In this document: positions 52,081-61,235 of the stretch, piece by piece
How the letters are laid out: each line of letters begins with the position of its first letter
Position numbering within the stretch: the stretch's first letter is position 1
Assembly: GCF_900167055.1 (NCBI RefSeq)
Contig: NZ_FUXP01000008.1
Coordinates: 1 to 64,000, forward strand
Direction: 5' to 3'
DNA: 64,000 nucleotides
Source of the DNA: Lysobacter spongiicola DSM 21749
GTDB taxonomy: Bacteria; Pseudomonadota; Gammaproteobacteria; Xanthomonadales; Xanthomonadaceae
Made by a program: the position numbers and the translations under genes
The notes under the pieces: generated by a model
Seen by the model: the letters and a program-made list of their open reading frames with translations, nothing else
Told to the model about the DNA's origin: nothing
The model's database searches: none

Positions 52081-53889
52081 CTACGCGCCCTGGTCCAGGC
52101 GGGCAGCGATGCGCTGTTGCTCGTCCTTCAGGGCCTGCGGCATGCGCGGGCCGAACCCGTCGAGATACTCGCCGATGCCTTCGAACTCGGCCTGCCAGCC
52201 CTCGCGGTCGAAACCGAAGAGCTTGGCGCGAGCCTCCTGGTCGAGCTCGACACCGTCGAGATCCAGGTCCGCCGGGTCGGGCAGCAGCCCGACCGGGGTC
52301 TCCTTGGCACCGACGGTGCCTTTCACGCGCTGGATCATCCATTCCAGCACCCGCAGGTTGTCGCCAAAGCCCGGCCAGAGGAACTTGCCGTCATCGCCCT
52401 TGCGGAACCAGTTGACGTGGAAGATCTTCGGCAGCTTATTGCCGCCGTTGTCGAACGACAGCCAGTGGTTGAAGTAGTCGGCGAAGTTGTAGCCGCAGAA
52501 CGGCTTCATCGCCATCGGGTCGCGGCGCATCACGCCCACCGCGCCGGTCGCGGCGGCCGTGGTTTCCGAACCCATCGCTGCCCCGACCAGCACGCCGTGG
52601 GTCCAGTCGCGGGCTTCGAACACCAGCGGGACGAGCGAGGCGCGGCGGCCGCCGAAGACGATCGCGCTGATCGGCACGCCCTCGGGATTTTCCGCCTCCG
52701 GTGACCAGCTGGGGCACTGCTTGGCCGATACCGTGAAGCGGGCATTGGGATGGGCCGCCGGCCGCTTGTCGGCATCGTAGGGCTCGCCGCGCCAGTCGAT
52801 TGCCGGCTCGCCCTCTCCCAGCCCCTCCCACCACGGCTGGTTGTCGCCGGTGACGCCGACATTGGTGAAGATGGTGTTGCGGCGGATCGACGCCAACGCA
52901 TTGGGGTTCGACTTCGCTGAAGTACCCGGCGCCACGCCGAAGAAACCCGCCTCCGGGTTGATCGCGTACAGGCGCCCGTCCTTGCCCGGGCGCATCCAGC
53001 AGATGTCGTCGCCGATGGTGGAGATCTTCCAGCCGTCCTTGAGGTAACCCTCCGGCGGGATCAGCATCGCCAGGTTGGTCTTGCCGCAGGCGGACGGGAA
53101 AGCGGCGGCGATGTAGTGGGTCTCGCCCTGCGGATCCTGCAGGCCGAGGATCAACATGTGCTCCGCCAGCCAACCCTCGCTGCGGGCCTGGTGGCTGGCA
53201 ATGCGGAGGGCGTGGCACTTCTTGCCCAGCAGCGCGTTGCCGCCGTAGCCAGAGCCGTAGGACTTGATCGCCAGCTCTTCCGGGAAGTGCATGATGAAAC
53301 GACGATCCGGGTCCAGCTCGCCAATGGAGTGCAGACCCTTCACGAAGGCACCGCCGCGCTCACCCTCGCGTTCGATACGCGCCAGTGCCGGCGCGCCCAT
53401 GCGGGTCATGATCCGCATGTTAGCGACCACGTACGGGCTGTCGGTGATCTCGACGCCGCAGCGCGAGAGCGGCGAGTCGATCGGTCCCATGCAGTAGGGC
53501 ACCACGTACAGGGTCCGGCCCTGCATGCAGCCGTCGAACAGCGCGTCCATTTTCGCGTGCGCTTCGGCGGGCGCCATCCAGTGGTTGTTCGGGCCGGCAT
53601 CTTCCCGCTCGCTGGTGCACACGAAGGTCAGGTGCTCCACGCGCGCGACGTCGTCGGGATCGGACCGGTGCAACCAGCTGCCCGGGTGGGTCTGCTCGTT
53701 GAGCTTCACCATGGTGCCGTCGGCTTCCATCTGCCGGACCAGTTCCGCATTCTCCGCGTCGCTGCCATCACACCAGTGCACCCGATCCGGGCGGGTCAAT
53801 GCGGCGACTTCGGCCACCCACTGGTTGAGCGACGCCAGGCGGCTGCCTGGATGGGTAGAAGCGGAAACATCCTGGGTGATTGCGTTCAC
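52081..53889 (-). CDS. pckG: Phosphoenolpyruvate carboxykinase (GTP)
   Basis: Converts oxaloacetate to PEP with GTP, the first gluconeogenic step. The 602-residue enzyme shows the substrate-binding MGPIDSPLSRCGVEITDSPYVV, the kinase P-loop FPSACGKTNLAM, the metal/guanine region TIGDDICWMRPGKDGRLYAINPEAGFFGVAPGTS, and FGGRRASLVPLVFEARDWTHGV. Length and motifs are those of the GTP class, not the ATP class. The start is GTG behind GGAGG. A single REP arm lies just past its stop. It reads away from the TetR gene with 63 bp between them on the same strand. Confidence 0.97.
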   Translation of the reverse strand: MNAITQDVSASTHPGSRLASLNQWVAEVAALTRPDRVHWCDGSDAENAELVRQMEADGTMVKLNEQTHPGSWLHRSDPDDVARVEHLTFVCTSEREDAGPNNHWMAPAEAHAKMDALFDGCMQGRTLYVVPYCMGPIDSPLSRCGVEITDSPYVVANMRIMTRMGAPALARIEREGERGGAFVKGLHSIGELDPDRRFIMHFPEELAIKSYGSGYGGNALLGKKCHALRIASHQARSEGWLAEHMLILGLQDPQGETHYIAAAFPSACGKTNLAMLIPPEGYLKDGWKISTIGDDICWMRPGKDGRLYAINPEAGFFGVAPGTSAKSNPNALASIRRNTIFTNVGVTGDNQPWWEGLGEGEPAIDWRGEPYDADKRPAAHPNARFTVSAKQCPSWSPEAENPEGVPISAIVFGGRRASLVPLVFEARDWTHGVLVGAAMGSETTAAATGAVGVMRRDPMAMKPFCGYNFADYFNHWLSFDNGGNKLPKIFHVNWFRKGDDGKFLWPGFGDNLRVLEWMIQRVKGTVGAKETPVGLLPDPADLDLDGVELDQEARAKLFGFDREGWQAEFEGIGEYLDGFGPRMPQALKDEQQRIAARLDQGA

Positions 53890-53952
53890 GACGGCGGCCT
53901 CCAGCCGAAAAGGTTCATGACGAGGACCCGCGGCGGCGGGCCGATGCGGAAA

Positions 53953-54546
53953 TCAGGCGCCCGGGATGAGCGTGGCCATCACGTGCTCGACGTAGGCCTC
54001 GAACTCTTCGTGCTGCAGCCGGGCGTGGTGCAACTGCAGGTTGAGCTGCAGGAAGCCGACATAGGCGGCGTACGCCAGGCGGGCGCGGTGCTGGGCTTCG
54101 GTGCGTGGCAGACCCGCCTGCCGGAACGATGCGGTGAGGTAATCGAATCGGCGCTGCGACACGCGCCCGATGACCGGCTGCACCACCGGGTGGTCCAGCG
54201 CCTTGAGCAGCTCGGAGTACACCACGTGCGACTTGTATTCGTGCGCGACCAGGTCGAACAGCGCGCGCAGCCGGGCCCGGGGATCGGCAATGACCTCCAG
54301 CTGCCCGAATACCTGCTCCTGCTCGACCTTCTCCCAGCGCTCGAGTGCGGCCACCAGCAACGCCTCGCGGGACGGAAAGTGCCAGTAGAAGCTGCCCTTG
54401 GTGACGCCCAGCCGACGTGCCAGCGGTTCAACCGCGACGGCGGCCACGCCCTGTTCGGCGATCAGGTCCAGCGCCGCCTGTGCCCAGTCCTCGGCGCTCA
54501 GGCGGGCGTTTCGATCGGACTTGGCAGGGGACTTGGTGACGGCCAT
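53953..54546 (-). CDS. TetR-family transcriptional regulator
   Basis: A 197-residue repressor. The N-terminal helix-turn-helix is VEPLARRLGVTKGSFYWHFPSREALLVAALERWE, a classical TetR signature, and the C-terminal domain is the usual variable ligand-binding helix bundle. The start is the ATG before AVTKSPAKSDRNARLSAEDWAQAALDLIAEQG; the frame remains open far upstream, antisense to fadE, and this is ignored. It is divergent from fadE, and an inverted repeat overlaps the fadE promoter, so control of acyl-CoA dehydrogenase expression, perhaps by a fatty acyl ligand, is likely. TACAAT 9 nt before the ATG may be its own -10 box. Confidence 0.92.
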   Translation of the reverse strand: MAVTKSPAKSDRNARLSAEDWAQAALDLIAEQGVAAVAVEPLARRLGVTKGSFYWHFPSREALLVAALERWEKVEQEQVFGQLEVIADPRARLRALFDLVAHEYKSHVVYSELLKALDHPVVQPVIGRVSQRRFDYLTASFRQAGLPRTEAQHRARLAYAAYVGFLQLNLQLHHARLQHEEFEAYVEHVMATLIPGA

Positions 54547-54599
54547 GAACCGGAGATTGTAGCAACCATACGGGCCCGGCAGGGAACGTACGTCGCCTG

Positions 54600-54638
54600 T
54601 TGACAGCAGGCACTCCCGTTTCCATACTCGAGCGTATG
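54600..54638 (+). promoter_or_regulatory. fadE promoter with TetR-type operator
   Basis: TTGACA (54,600-54,605), a 17-bp spacer and CATACT (54,623-54,628) form a convincing promoter for fadE. The inverted repeat CATAC-N6-GTATG (54,623-54,638) covers the -10 box and the start region. That is where a TetR-type repressor encoded next door would act. Confidence 0.65.
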
Positions 54639-54747
54639 TTGATGCGGGGTCGAGTGTGGGGAATCGTGCACCGGTTTCCCGCGACATCAACACGACCGCG
54701 CCTATCCTGTCCTTCCCAGCGCCACACCGTTTGCCGGAGTGCCTTGC

Positions 54748-57216
54748 ATGAGTATCGCCGCACCGTTCCTCGTCCTTCTCCTGGTGGGCGCCTTCGCTGC
54801 CTACCACCGGATGCGCCTGGCTACCTGGACGGCCTTGACCGCCGTCGCGCTGGTGGCTGCATGGCTGCTGGGGGCCCATCCGGTGGCCACCATCGTCGCC
54901 GCGGTCATCACCGCGCTCATCGCCGTGCCGCTGCTTGTGCCGGCGATCCGCCTGCCGACCATCACCGCGCCGCTGCTCGGCTTCTACACCAAGATCCTCC
55001 CGCCACTGTCGGAAACCGAGCGGGTCGCGCTGGAGGCCGGCACCGTCGGCTTCGAAGGCGAGCTGTTCTCGGGAAAACCGGACTGGCAGGTGCTGCTCGA
55101 CCAGCCGGCGCCGACACTGACTGCCGAGGAGCAGGCCTTCATCGACGGCCCGGTCGAAGAGCTGTGCCGGATGACCAACGACTGGGATATCACCCACGTG
55201 CGCGCCGACCTGCCGCCGGAAATGTGGGAGTTCATCAAGAAGAACAAGTTCTTCGGGATGATCGTGCCGAAGGAATACGGCGGCCTGGGCTTCAGCGCAC
55301 TGGGTAACCACAAGGTCATCCAGAAGCTGGCCTCGGTTTCCTCCGTGGTGAGTTCCACCGTCGGCGTGCCCAACTCCCTCGGGCCGGCCGAGTTGCTGAT
55401 GCATTACGGCACGCAGGAACAGAAGGACCACTACCTGCCCCGCCTGGCCGACGGCCGCGAAGTGCCCTGCTTCGCCCTCACCGGCCCTTGGGCGGGTTCG
55501 GATGCGACCTCGATCCCGGACTTCGGCATCGTCTGCATGGGCGACTGGAACGGCGCCAACGTGGTAGGCGTCAAGCTGACCTTCGACAAGCGCTACATCA
55601 CCCTGGCGCCGGTTGCCTCGCTGATCGGGATGGCGTTCCGCATGTACGACCCGGACGGCATCCTCGGCGACAAGCGCGACATCGGCATCAGCCTCGCGCT
55701 GCTGCCACGCGAGACGCCCGGGATCGACATCGGCCGCCGCCACTTCCCGCTCAACAGCCCGTTCCAGAACGGCCCGCTCAGCGGCCGTGAGGTCTTCATC
55801 CCGCTGAGCCAGCTGATCGGTGGCGAAGCGTATGCCGGCAAGGGCTGGCAGATGCTGGTGGAGTGCCTGTCGATTGGTCGTTCCATCACCCTGCCCTCCA
55901 CCGCGAGCGGCGGTGCCAAGCTGGCCGCCGTCGCGACCGGTTCCTATGCCCGGATCCGCAAGCAGTTCGGCCTGTCGATCGGCCGTTTCGAAGGCGTGCA
56001 GGAGGCGCTGGCGCGCATCGCCGGCAACGCCTACACGATCAGCGCGCTGTCGGAGGCTTCGGCCGCCGCCGTGGCGCGCGGTGAACTGCCCGCGGTGCCC
56101 TCGACGATCTCCAAGTACCACTGCACCGAGATGGGCCGGCAGGTCGCCCAGGACGCGATGGACATCCACGGCGGCAAGGGCATCATCCTGGGCCCGAAGA
56201 ATTATCTGGGCCGCGCGTGGCAGGCTTCGCCGATCGCGATCACCGTGGAAGGCGCAAACATCATGACGCGCTCGCTGATGATCTTCGGCCAGGGCGCGAT
56301 CCTCTGCCATCCGTGGGTGCTCAAGGAGATGAAGGCGGCCACGCTGGAGGACGAGGACGAGCGGCTGCGCGAGTTCGACCGCAACCTGTTCGGCCACATC
56401 GGCTTCGCGATTTCCAATGCGGTGCGTTCGCTGTGGTTCGGCTTGACCGGCGCCCGTTTCGGAAAGGCGCCGGGCGATGCCTACACCCGCCGCTTCTATC
56501 GCAAGCTCAACCGCTACTCGGCGGCGCTGGCGCTCTGCGCGGATACCTCGATGCTGCTGCTGGGCGGGAAGTTGAAGTTCAAGGAGTCGCTGTCGGGCCG
56601 CTTGGGCGACGTGCTCAGCCAGCTCTACATCACCAGCGCGCTGCTCAAGCGCTATGAGGATTGGGGCCGCCCGGAGGCCGACCAGCCGCTGTTGGCCTGG
56701 TCGTTCCACGACGCCGTCCACAAGATGGAGGTCTCGCTTTCGGCTGCCCTGCGCAACTTCCCGGTGCGTCCGGTCGGCTGGTTGCTGTGGGCACTGATCT
56801 TCCCGCTGGGTCGCCGGGCACAGGCACCGAGTGACCGCCTGGGCCGCCGCGCCGCATCGTTGCTGATGACCCCGAACGAGGCGCGGGACCGGCTGGCCGA
56901 AGGCGTGTTCACCACGCCCACCGCCACCAACCCGGCAGGCCGCATCGACAGCTACCTGCCGGCGGTGGTCCTGGCCGAGCCGGTCGAGCGCAAGTTCCTC
57001 AAGGCGCTCAAGAGCAGCGGCATCGAGTCACTCACTTTCGCCGAGCAACTCGAGGAAGGGGTGCGCGAGGGGTGGATCACGGCCGACGAGCGCCGCCAGC
57101 TCGAAGAGCTGCGGGAGATGACGGTGGACGCGATCAGCGTCGACGATTTCGACCCGGCGGAGTTGCGTTCGGCGGGCTACCGGGAAGATGACCAACCGCA
57201 GCGCGACGTCGCCTGA
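54748..57216 (+). CDS. fadE: Acyl-CoA dehydrogenase FadE
   Basis: FAD-dependent enzyme for the first step of fatty-acid beta-oxidation. The 822-residue protein has the FadE layout: three hydrophobic N-terminal segments (residues 1-75), then the dehydrogenase core (MIVPKEYGGLGFSALGNHKVIQKL, CFALTGPWAGSDATSIPD, ISALSEASAAAVARGELPAVPSTISKYHCTEMGRQVAQDAMDIHGGKGI, VEGANIMTRSLMIFGQGAI) and the C-terminal DUF1974-type domain with VRPVGWLLWALIFPLGRR. The ATG is favoured over an earlier GTG because CGGAG sits 9 nt before it. Its stop abuts that of the convergent transporter gene with no bases between. Confidence 0.96.
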   Translation: MSIAAPFLVLLLVGAFAAYHRMRLATWTALTAVALVAAWLLGAHPVATIVAAVITALIAVPLLVPAIRLPTITAPLLGFYTKILPPLSETERVALEAGTVGFEGELFSGKPDWQVLLDQPAPTLTAEEQAFIDGPVEELCRMTNDWDITHVRADLPPEMWEFIKKNKFFGMIVPKEYGGLGFSALGNHKVIQKLASVSSVVSSTVGVPNSLGPAELLMHYGTQEQKDHYLPRLADGREVPCFALTGPWAGSDATSIPDFGIVCMGDWNGANVVGVKLTFDKRYITLAPVASLIGMAFRMYDPDGILGDKRDIGISLALLPRETPGIDIGRRHFPLNSPFQNGPLSGREVFIPLSQLIGGEAYAGKGWQMLVECLSIGRSITLPSTASGGAKLAAVATGSYARIRKQFGLSIGRFEGVQEALARIAGNAYTISALSEASAAAVARGELPAVPSTISKYHCTEMGRQVAQDAMDIHGGKGIILGPKNYLGRAWQASPIAITVEGANIMTRSLMIFGQGAILCHPWVLKEMKAATLEDEDERLREFDRNLFGHIGFAISNAVRSLWFGLTGARFGKAPGDAYTRRFYRKLNRYSAALALCADTSMLLLGGKLKFKESLSGRLGDVLSQLYITSALLKRYEDWGRPEADQPLLAWSFHDAVHKMEVSLSAALRNFPVRPVGWLLWALIFPLGRRAQAPSDRLGRRAASLLMTPNEARDRLAEGVFTTPTATNPAGRIDSYLPAVVLAEPVERKFLKALKSSGIESLTFAEQLEEGVREGWITADERRQLEELREMTVDAISVDDFDPAELRSAGYREDDQPQRDVA

Positions 57217-58626
57217 TCAACGGCTGGCGGGTGACGGCTCTTTGCCCTCGCCCGCCGGCCGGTCGCTGTCCTGTGCATCGGGCAATGCCCGCTGCGCACG
57301 CACCACGCTCCATGCGCCAGCCGTCATCCCCAGGGCAATGAAGAATCCGGTGGCGAACACCACGCTCGACCCGAAGATGGCCAGGCCCTTGTGCAGCCAC
57401 ACGAAGGTAAGGTCGCTCCCGCGGTAGATCGCGGTGTCGATCGCCGCCTTCGCCTTGTAGCGGGCTTCGCGGTCGACGCGGGTATACAAGGTTTCGCGTC
57501 CGGGCTTGGCCAGCGAGAACTCCCCTGCGCGAGTGGCCACCTGGACCATCGCCACGAGGATGGGAAGCGGCGACGCCGCGAGCATGCAGTAGCCGACCAG
57601 GATGGCCGCCGCCGGCACCAGCAGTGCCGGCGCCACGCCATGTCGCCGCAGCAGCCAGCGGGTGACGAACAGCTGCACCAGCAGGGTCAGCCCGTTCACC
57701 GCCCAGTCCACGGTGGCGTAGTAGCGCGTCCCTGCCTCCGGACCCGGATAGAACTCCCGGACGATCTGGGCCTGCTCGTTGTAGAGCAGCGTCCCGACCC
57801 CTACCCCGAAGAAGCCGGTGATCGCCAGCGCACGCAGCAGCGGCTGTTCCCATACAAGCTTCAGGCCCGCCAGCACCGAACCACCCATCGCCTCTTCGCC
57901 GCCATGCGCGCCCGCCTTGCGCTCGCGCCGCAACGCCCACGGGCGCAGTTTGACGATGCACAACAGGCACACTGCGAGGCACCCGGCGGAGACGAGCAAC
58001 AGGTTGGCCAGCCCCAGCGGCCCTACCAGCACGCGGGTAATGCCCGGACCGACCAGTGCACCGATCGTGCCGCCCGCCCCGATATAGCCGTAGACCCGCT
58101 TGGCGTGCTCGTTGTCGAACACATCGGCCATGAAGCTCCAGAACACAGTCACGGCGAACAGGTTGAACACCGCGGTCCAGACGAAGAAGGCCGCGCCGCG
58201 ACCGGGCATCGTCGTGTGGAACAGCCAGTAGAAGCCGGCAAGGCAGGCGATGAAGAACAGGTACACCGCCGGCAGGAACACCCGGCGCGGAAAGCGCGCG
58301 ACCAGGGCGCCGTAGACGGGTTGCGCCAGCACCATGGCGACGAAGGTCATGCTGAAGAGCACCTGCAGGGTGTATTCGCCCAGGGCGAACCCCGCATCCC
58401 CGCTCCAGTCCACCAGCCAGCGCGGGAACACGGCCGCGGCGTCTCCCGACGCTCCCATCGCATCACGCACCGGGCGCAACACGTAGTAGCCGCACAGCAA
58501 ACTGAAGAAATACAGCAACGCCCACCACAGTGGTGGCGAGGCCGCCAGCTCGGTACGCAGACGACGGAACCGTCCGGCAATGGCGATAGGACTCACGCGG
58601 AGGTCGGCATCGGTGGCAACGGACAA
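57217..58626 (-). CDS. MFS-fold transporter, related to NTP/NDP exchangers
   Basis: A 469-residue inner-membrane protein with about 12 transmembrane helices. Segments such as YFFSLLCGYYVLRPVRDAMG, VFWSFMADVFDNEHAKRVYGYIGAGGTIGALVGPGIT and GRETLYTRVDREARYKAKAAIDTAIYRGSDL resemble the family of ATP:ADP antiporter-like proteins that also occur in free-living bacteria. The substrate is unknown and nucleotide exchange is not implied. The start overlaps the M48 peptidase stop by 34 bp, so both are probably co-transcribed, downstream of the LemA-M48 pair. The stop is directly next to that of fadE. Confidence 0.82.
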   Translation of the reverse strand: MSVATDADLRVSPIAIAGRFRRLRTELAASPPLWWALLYFFSLLCGYYVLRPVRDAMGASGDAAAVFPRWLVDWSGDAGFALGEYTLQVLFSMTFVAMVLAQPVYGALVARFPRRVFLPAVYLFFIACLAGFYWLFHTTMPGRGAAFFVWTAVFNLFAVTVFWSFMADVFDNEHAKRVYGYIGAGGTIGALVGPGITRVLVGPLGLANLLLVSAGCLAVCLLCIVKLRPWALRRERKAGAHGGEEAMGGSVLAGLKLVWEQPLLRALAITGFFGVGVGTLLYNEQAQIVREFYPGPEAGTRYYATVDWAVNGLTLLVQLFVTRWLLRRHGVAPALLVPAAAILVGYCMLAASPLPILVAMVQVATRAGEFSLAKPGRETLYTRVDREARYKAKAAIDTAIYRGSDLTFVWLHKGLAIFGSSVVFATGFFIALGMTAGAWSVVRAQRALPDAQDSDRPAGEGKEPSPASR

Positions 58627-60503
58627 TGCAACACGCCGCAGATGGTGCGCAGCAGCTCCGCCTCGGCGACATTGACCCGCCCGTCATGGCCGATCGAAGT
58701 CGTGACCGCTTCCACCAGCATCTGCTTGGCGATGGGATCCAGGCTGTCCAGCGGCATCCACGCGTCCTCCAGCGCAAGGACACCGCGCCGGGGTGGGTGG
58801 TAGCGCACGTGCTCATCGGGCAGCACGCTGCGCATTCCGGCGATGAACGCGTGTTGCGCCTGACGGGCATCGGCATGCCCGCTATGGGCGACAACGGCAA
58901 GCAGGGTCGCGATCGCGTCGCGCACCTGGGAAGGACGCTTCCGGCCGAACGACAAGTGCCGGGAAGGATCGAGCGACTCGCGCAACTGGACCGTCAACAG
59001 CCGGCCGAGGCAGTACTCGAACAGCGAAACGTCTCCATCCGCCAGCACGGCCGCGTTGACCGCATCCAGGAACGCCTCCAGTTGCGGCCGCGGGCGGCGA
59101 CGCAGCACCGGGAAGCACAGGTTCGCCAGCGGAAGGCGAAGCATTGGATGGAGCGCCGCGAGGTGCTGGCGCCTGAGGTGTGCCGCTTCGAACGCGACTT
59201 CCTTCCCCAGCCGCACGCCGATGGCTGCGACCTGCTGTTCGGCGACGTCCTCGCGGTGGTCGACCAGCAATCCCAACAGCAACGGCATCACGCGTTCGCG
59301 GTCGATCGCGATTGCGCGCAACTCGGCGGGCAGCGCCGCCATGATGGTATCGGCGCTGAGGTAGTCGCCCGCGTCCGGATGGCCCACGTGCTCGGCGACC
59401 ATCGGGCCGGTGAGGACGTGGTCGCCGGCAACGGCCGGCAAGGCGCCGACACTGTGCAGGCCGAGGTGCATGTCCTCTTCCAGGCCCCGGGGCGGGGCTT
59501 CCAGCCACCGCCGGGAGAGTGACTCCAGCCTGTCGCTCGAAAAGCCCGGCTCGAGCGCCTGGATGCGCTCCACCAAAGGCGGATGGGTGGCGAGCCAACG
59601 ACCGAAGACCCCGTTGAAGGCGAGCCCCTCGCCGAACAGCATGTGGCTGACCTCCTCGGCGTCGGCGCGCTGGCTGAGGTGCGAACCGTCGGCGAGGCCT
59701 CCGATCTTCTTCAGCGCCCCTGCAAGACCCGCGGTCTGGCGGGTGAACTGCACGGCGCTGGCGTCGGCCAGCCGCTCCCGGCTACGGCTGACGCCTGCAC
59801 GGATCATGCGTGCGAAGAACAGGCCGATGTAGCCGATCACCAGCGCGGCGATCGCCGCCACCAGGATCGGCGCGCCGGCGCCACCCCCGCGCCCCCGGCC
59901 GCGGCCACTGAACGCGCCGAACCGGAGCACCTTGCTGCCGATGAGCGAGATCATCGCGATCCCGAACAGCACCCCCACCAGCCGCAGGTTCAGTCGCATG
60001 TCGCCGTTGAGCACGTGGCTGAACTCGTGGGCGACGACGCCCTGGAGCTCGTCGCGGTTGAGGCGGTCCAGCGCCCCGCGCGTGACCGCGATGACAGCGT
60101 CGGAGGTGGAGTAGCCGGCGGCGAAGGCGTTGATGCCGGCATCGTGCTCGAGCACGAACAGCGCCGGCATCGGTACGCCCGACGCAATGGAGACTTCCTC
60201 CACGACGTTGCGCAGCCGCTTCAGGTCGAGGTCCTGCGGATCATCCGGTACCGGGGTACCGCCCAGTTGCAGCGCGACGGCCTCGCCTCCACCACCCAGC
60301 GTGGCCATCCGATAGAGCGAACCGAGCCCGACCACCGCTACCGTCGCCACGGCGGCGAAGATCAGCGCCTGCGGATCCGGCCCGACGACGAACCACACGG
60401 CAGCGTCCACCGCCAGCACCAGCCCAACCACGGCAAGGGCGAAGAGCAGGACCAGCCGGTTGGAAGCGCGGCGGGCGGCGGCCTGTTGTTCAAAGAAGTT
60501 CAT
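58593..60503 (-). CDS. M48-family membrane metallopeptidase with long C-terminal extension
   Basis: A 636-residue HtpX/Ste24-type membrane peptidase. Two N-terminal transmembrane helices (LVLLFALAVVGLVLAVDAAVWFVV and LIFAAVATVAVVGLGSLY) are followed by the peptidase domain with zinc motif HEFSH at residues 159-163 and SRSRERLADASAVQFT as the distal Glu ligand. Two more helices flank the LRFGAFSGRGRGRGGGAGAP loop. After about residue 340 comes an extension of some 290 residues not present in HtpX, ending in alpha-helical, DnaJ/TerB-like segments (LLTVQLRESLDPSRHLSF, LVEAVTTSIGHDGRVNVAEAELLRTICGVLHCPLP). It is preceded by lemA and overlaps the transporter gene. Confidence 0.92.
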   Translation of the reverse strand: MNFFEQQAAARRASNRLVLLFALAVVGLVLAVDAAVWFVVGPDPQALIFAAVATVAVVGLGSLYRMATLGGGGEAVALQLGGTPVPDDPQDLDLKRLRNVVEEVSIASGVPMPALFVLEHDAGINAFAAGYSTSDAVIAVTRGALDRLNRDELQGVVAHEFSHVLNGDMRLNLRLVGVLFGIAMISLIGSKVLRFGAFSGRGRGRGGGAGAPILVAAIAALVIGYIGLFFARMIRAGVSRSRERLADASAVQFTRQTAGLAGALKKIGGLADGSHLSQRADAEEVSHMLFGEGLAFNGVFGRWLATHPPLVERIQALEPGFSSDRLESLSRRWLEAPPRGLEEDMHLGLHSVGALPAVAGDHVLTGPMVAEHVGHPDAGDYLSADTIMAALPAELRAIAIDRERVMPLLLGLLVDHREDVAEQQVAAIGVRLGKEVAFEAAHLRRQHLAALHPMLRLPLANLCFPVLRRRPRPQLEAFLDAVNAAVLADGDVSLFEYCLGRLLTVQLRESLDPSRHLSFGRKRPSQVRDAIATLLAVVAHSGHADARQAQHAFIAGMRSVLPDEHVRYHPPRRGVLALEDAWMPLDSLDPIAKQMLVEAVTTSIGHDGRVNVAEAELLRTICGVLHCPLPPMPTSA

Positions 60504-60571
60504 CTACGCAGCACCTGCGGGATGCGCGAACACCGGAGCCGGCATCGACGCCGGCCCATGGGGTCGGTGGA

Positions 60572-61168
60572 TCAGAACTGGACCTGTGGCGCCTGGCGCA
60601 TCTCGGGCTGGTCGGCCGGAATCTCGAGCAGGGCCGCCGGTTCAAAGCCGAAGTTGCCCGCCACGAGGCTGGAGGGGAAGACCTCGCGCTTGTTGTTGTA
60701 GGCCATTACCGAGTCGTTGTACGCCTGCCGGGCGAACGCGACCTTGTTCTCGGTGCTAGTGAGCTCTTCGGTGAGCTGCATCATGTTCTGGTTGGCTTTC
60801 AGGTCCGGATAGGCTTCCGACACCATCAGCAACCGGCCGAGCGCCCCTTCGAGCATGCCCTCGCTCGCACCCAGCTGCTTCATCGCCGCCGGATCACCCG
60901 CGCGCCCCTTCGCCGCGGAGAGACCGGACATCGCCGCCGCGCGTGCGCTCATCACCGCCTCGAGCGTCTCCTTCTCGTGCGCCATGTAGCCCTTGGCTGT
61001 CTCCACCAGGTTGGGGATCAGCTCGAAGCGGCGCTGCAATTGCACGTCGATCTGGGCGAACGCATTCTTGTAGGCGTTTCGGGAAGTCACCAGGCCGTTG
61101 TAGATACCCACGCCCCAGAAGATGAACAGGGCCACTAAACCCAACAGAATCAGGAAGCTGAACGTCAT
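60572..61168 (-). CDS. lemA: LemA family protein
   Basis: A 198-residue membrane-anchored coiled protein. One N-terminal helix (FSFLILLGLVALFIFWGVGIYNGLV) is followed by the LemA signature ASRNAYKNAFAQIDVQLQRRFELIPNLVETAKGYMAHEKETLEAVMSARAAA-like region and YPDLKANQNMMQLTEELTSTENKVAFARQAYNDSVMAYNNKREVFPSSLVA. LemA proteins typically pair with M48 peptidases or TPM-domain proteins; here the M48 gene follows after 68 bp. GAGG lies before the ATG. Its exact role is unknown. Confidence 0.95.
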   Translation of the reverse strand: MTFSFLILLGLVALFIFWGVGIYNGLVTSRNAYKNAFAQIDVQLQRRFELIPNLVETAKGYMAHEKETLEAVMSARAAAMSGLSAAKGRAGDPAAMKQLGASEGMLEGALGRLLMVSEAYPDLKANQNMMQLTEELTSTENKVAFARQAYNDSVMAYNNKREVFPSSLVAGNFGFEPAALLEIPADQPEMRQAPQVQF

Positions 61169-61235
61169 TGTTCGCGAACCTCTGGATAACGGCGCTATGA
61201 TCGGATACACGCAGCATACGCAGGGGCAGCGACCT

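Noticed and set aside
53953-56721. A 922-residue minus-strand open frame opposite fadE
   Set aside because: Only its last 197 residues are homologous (TetR). The rest is antisense to fadE and comes from GC-rich codon bias.
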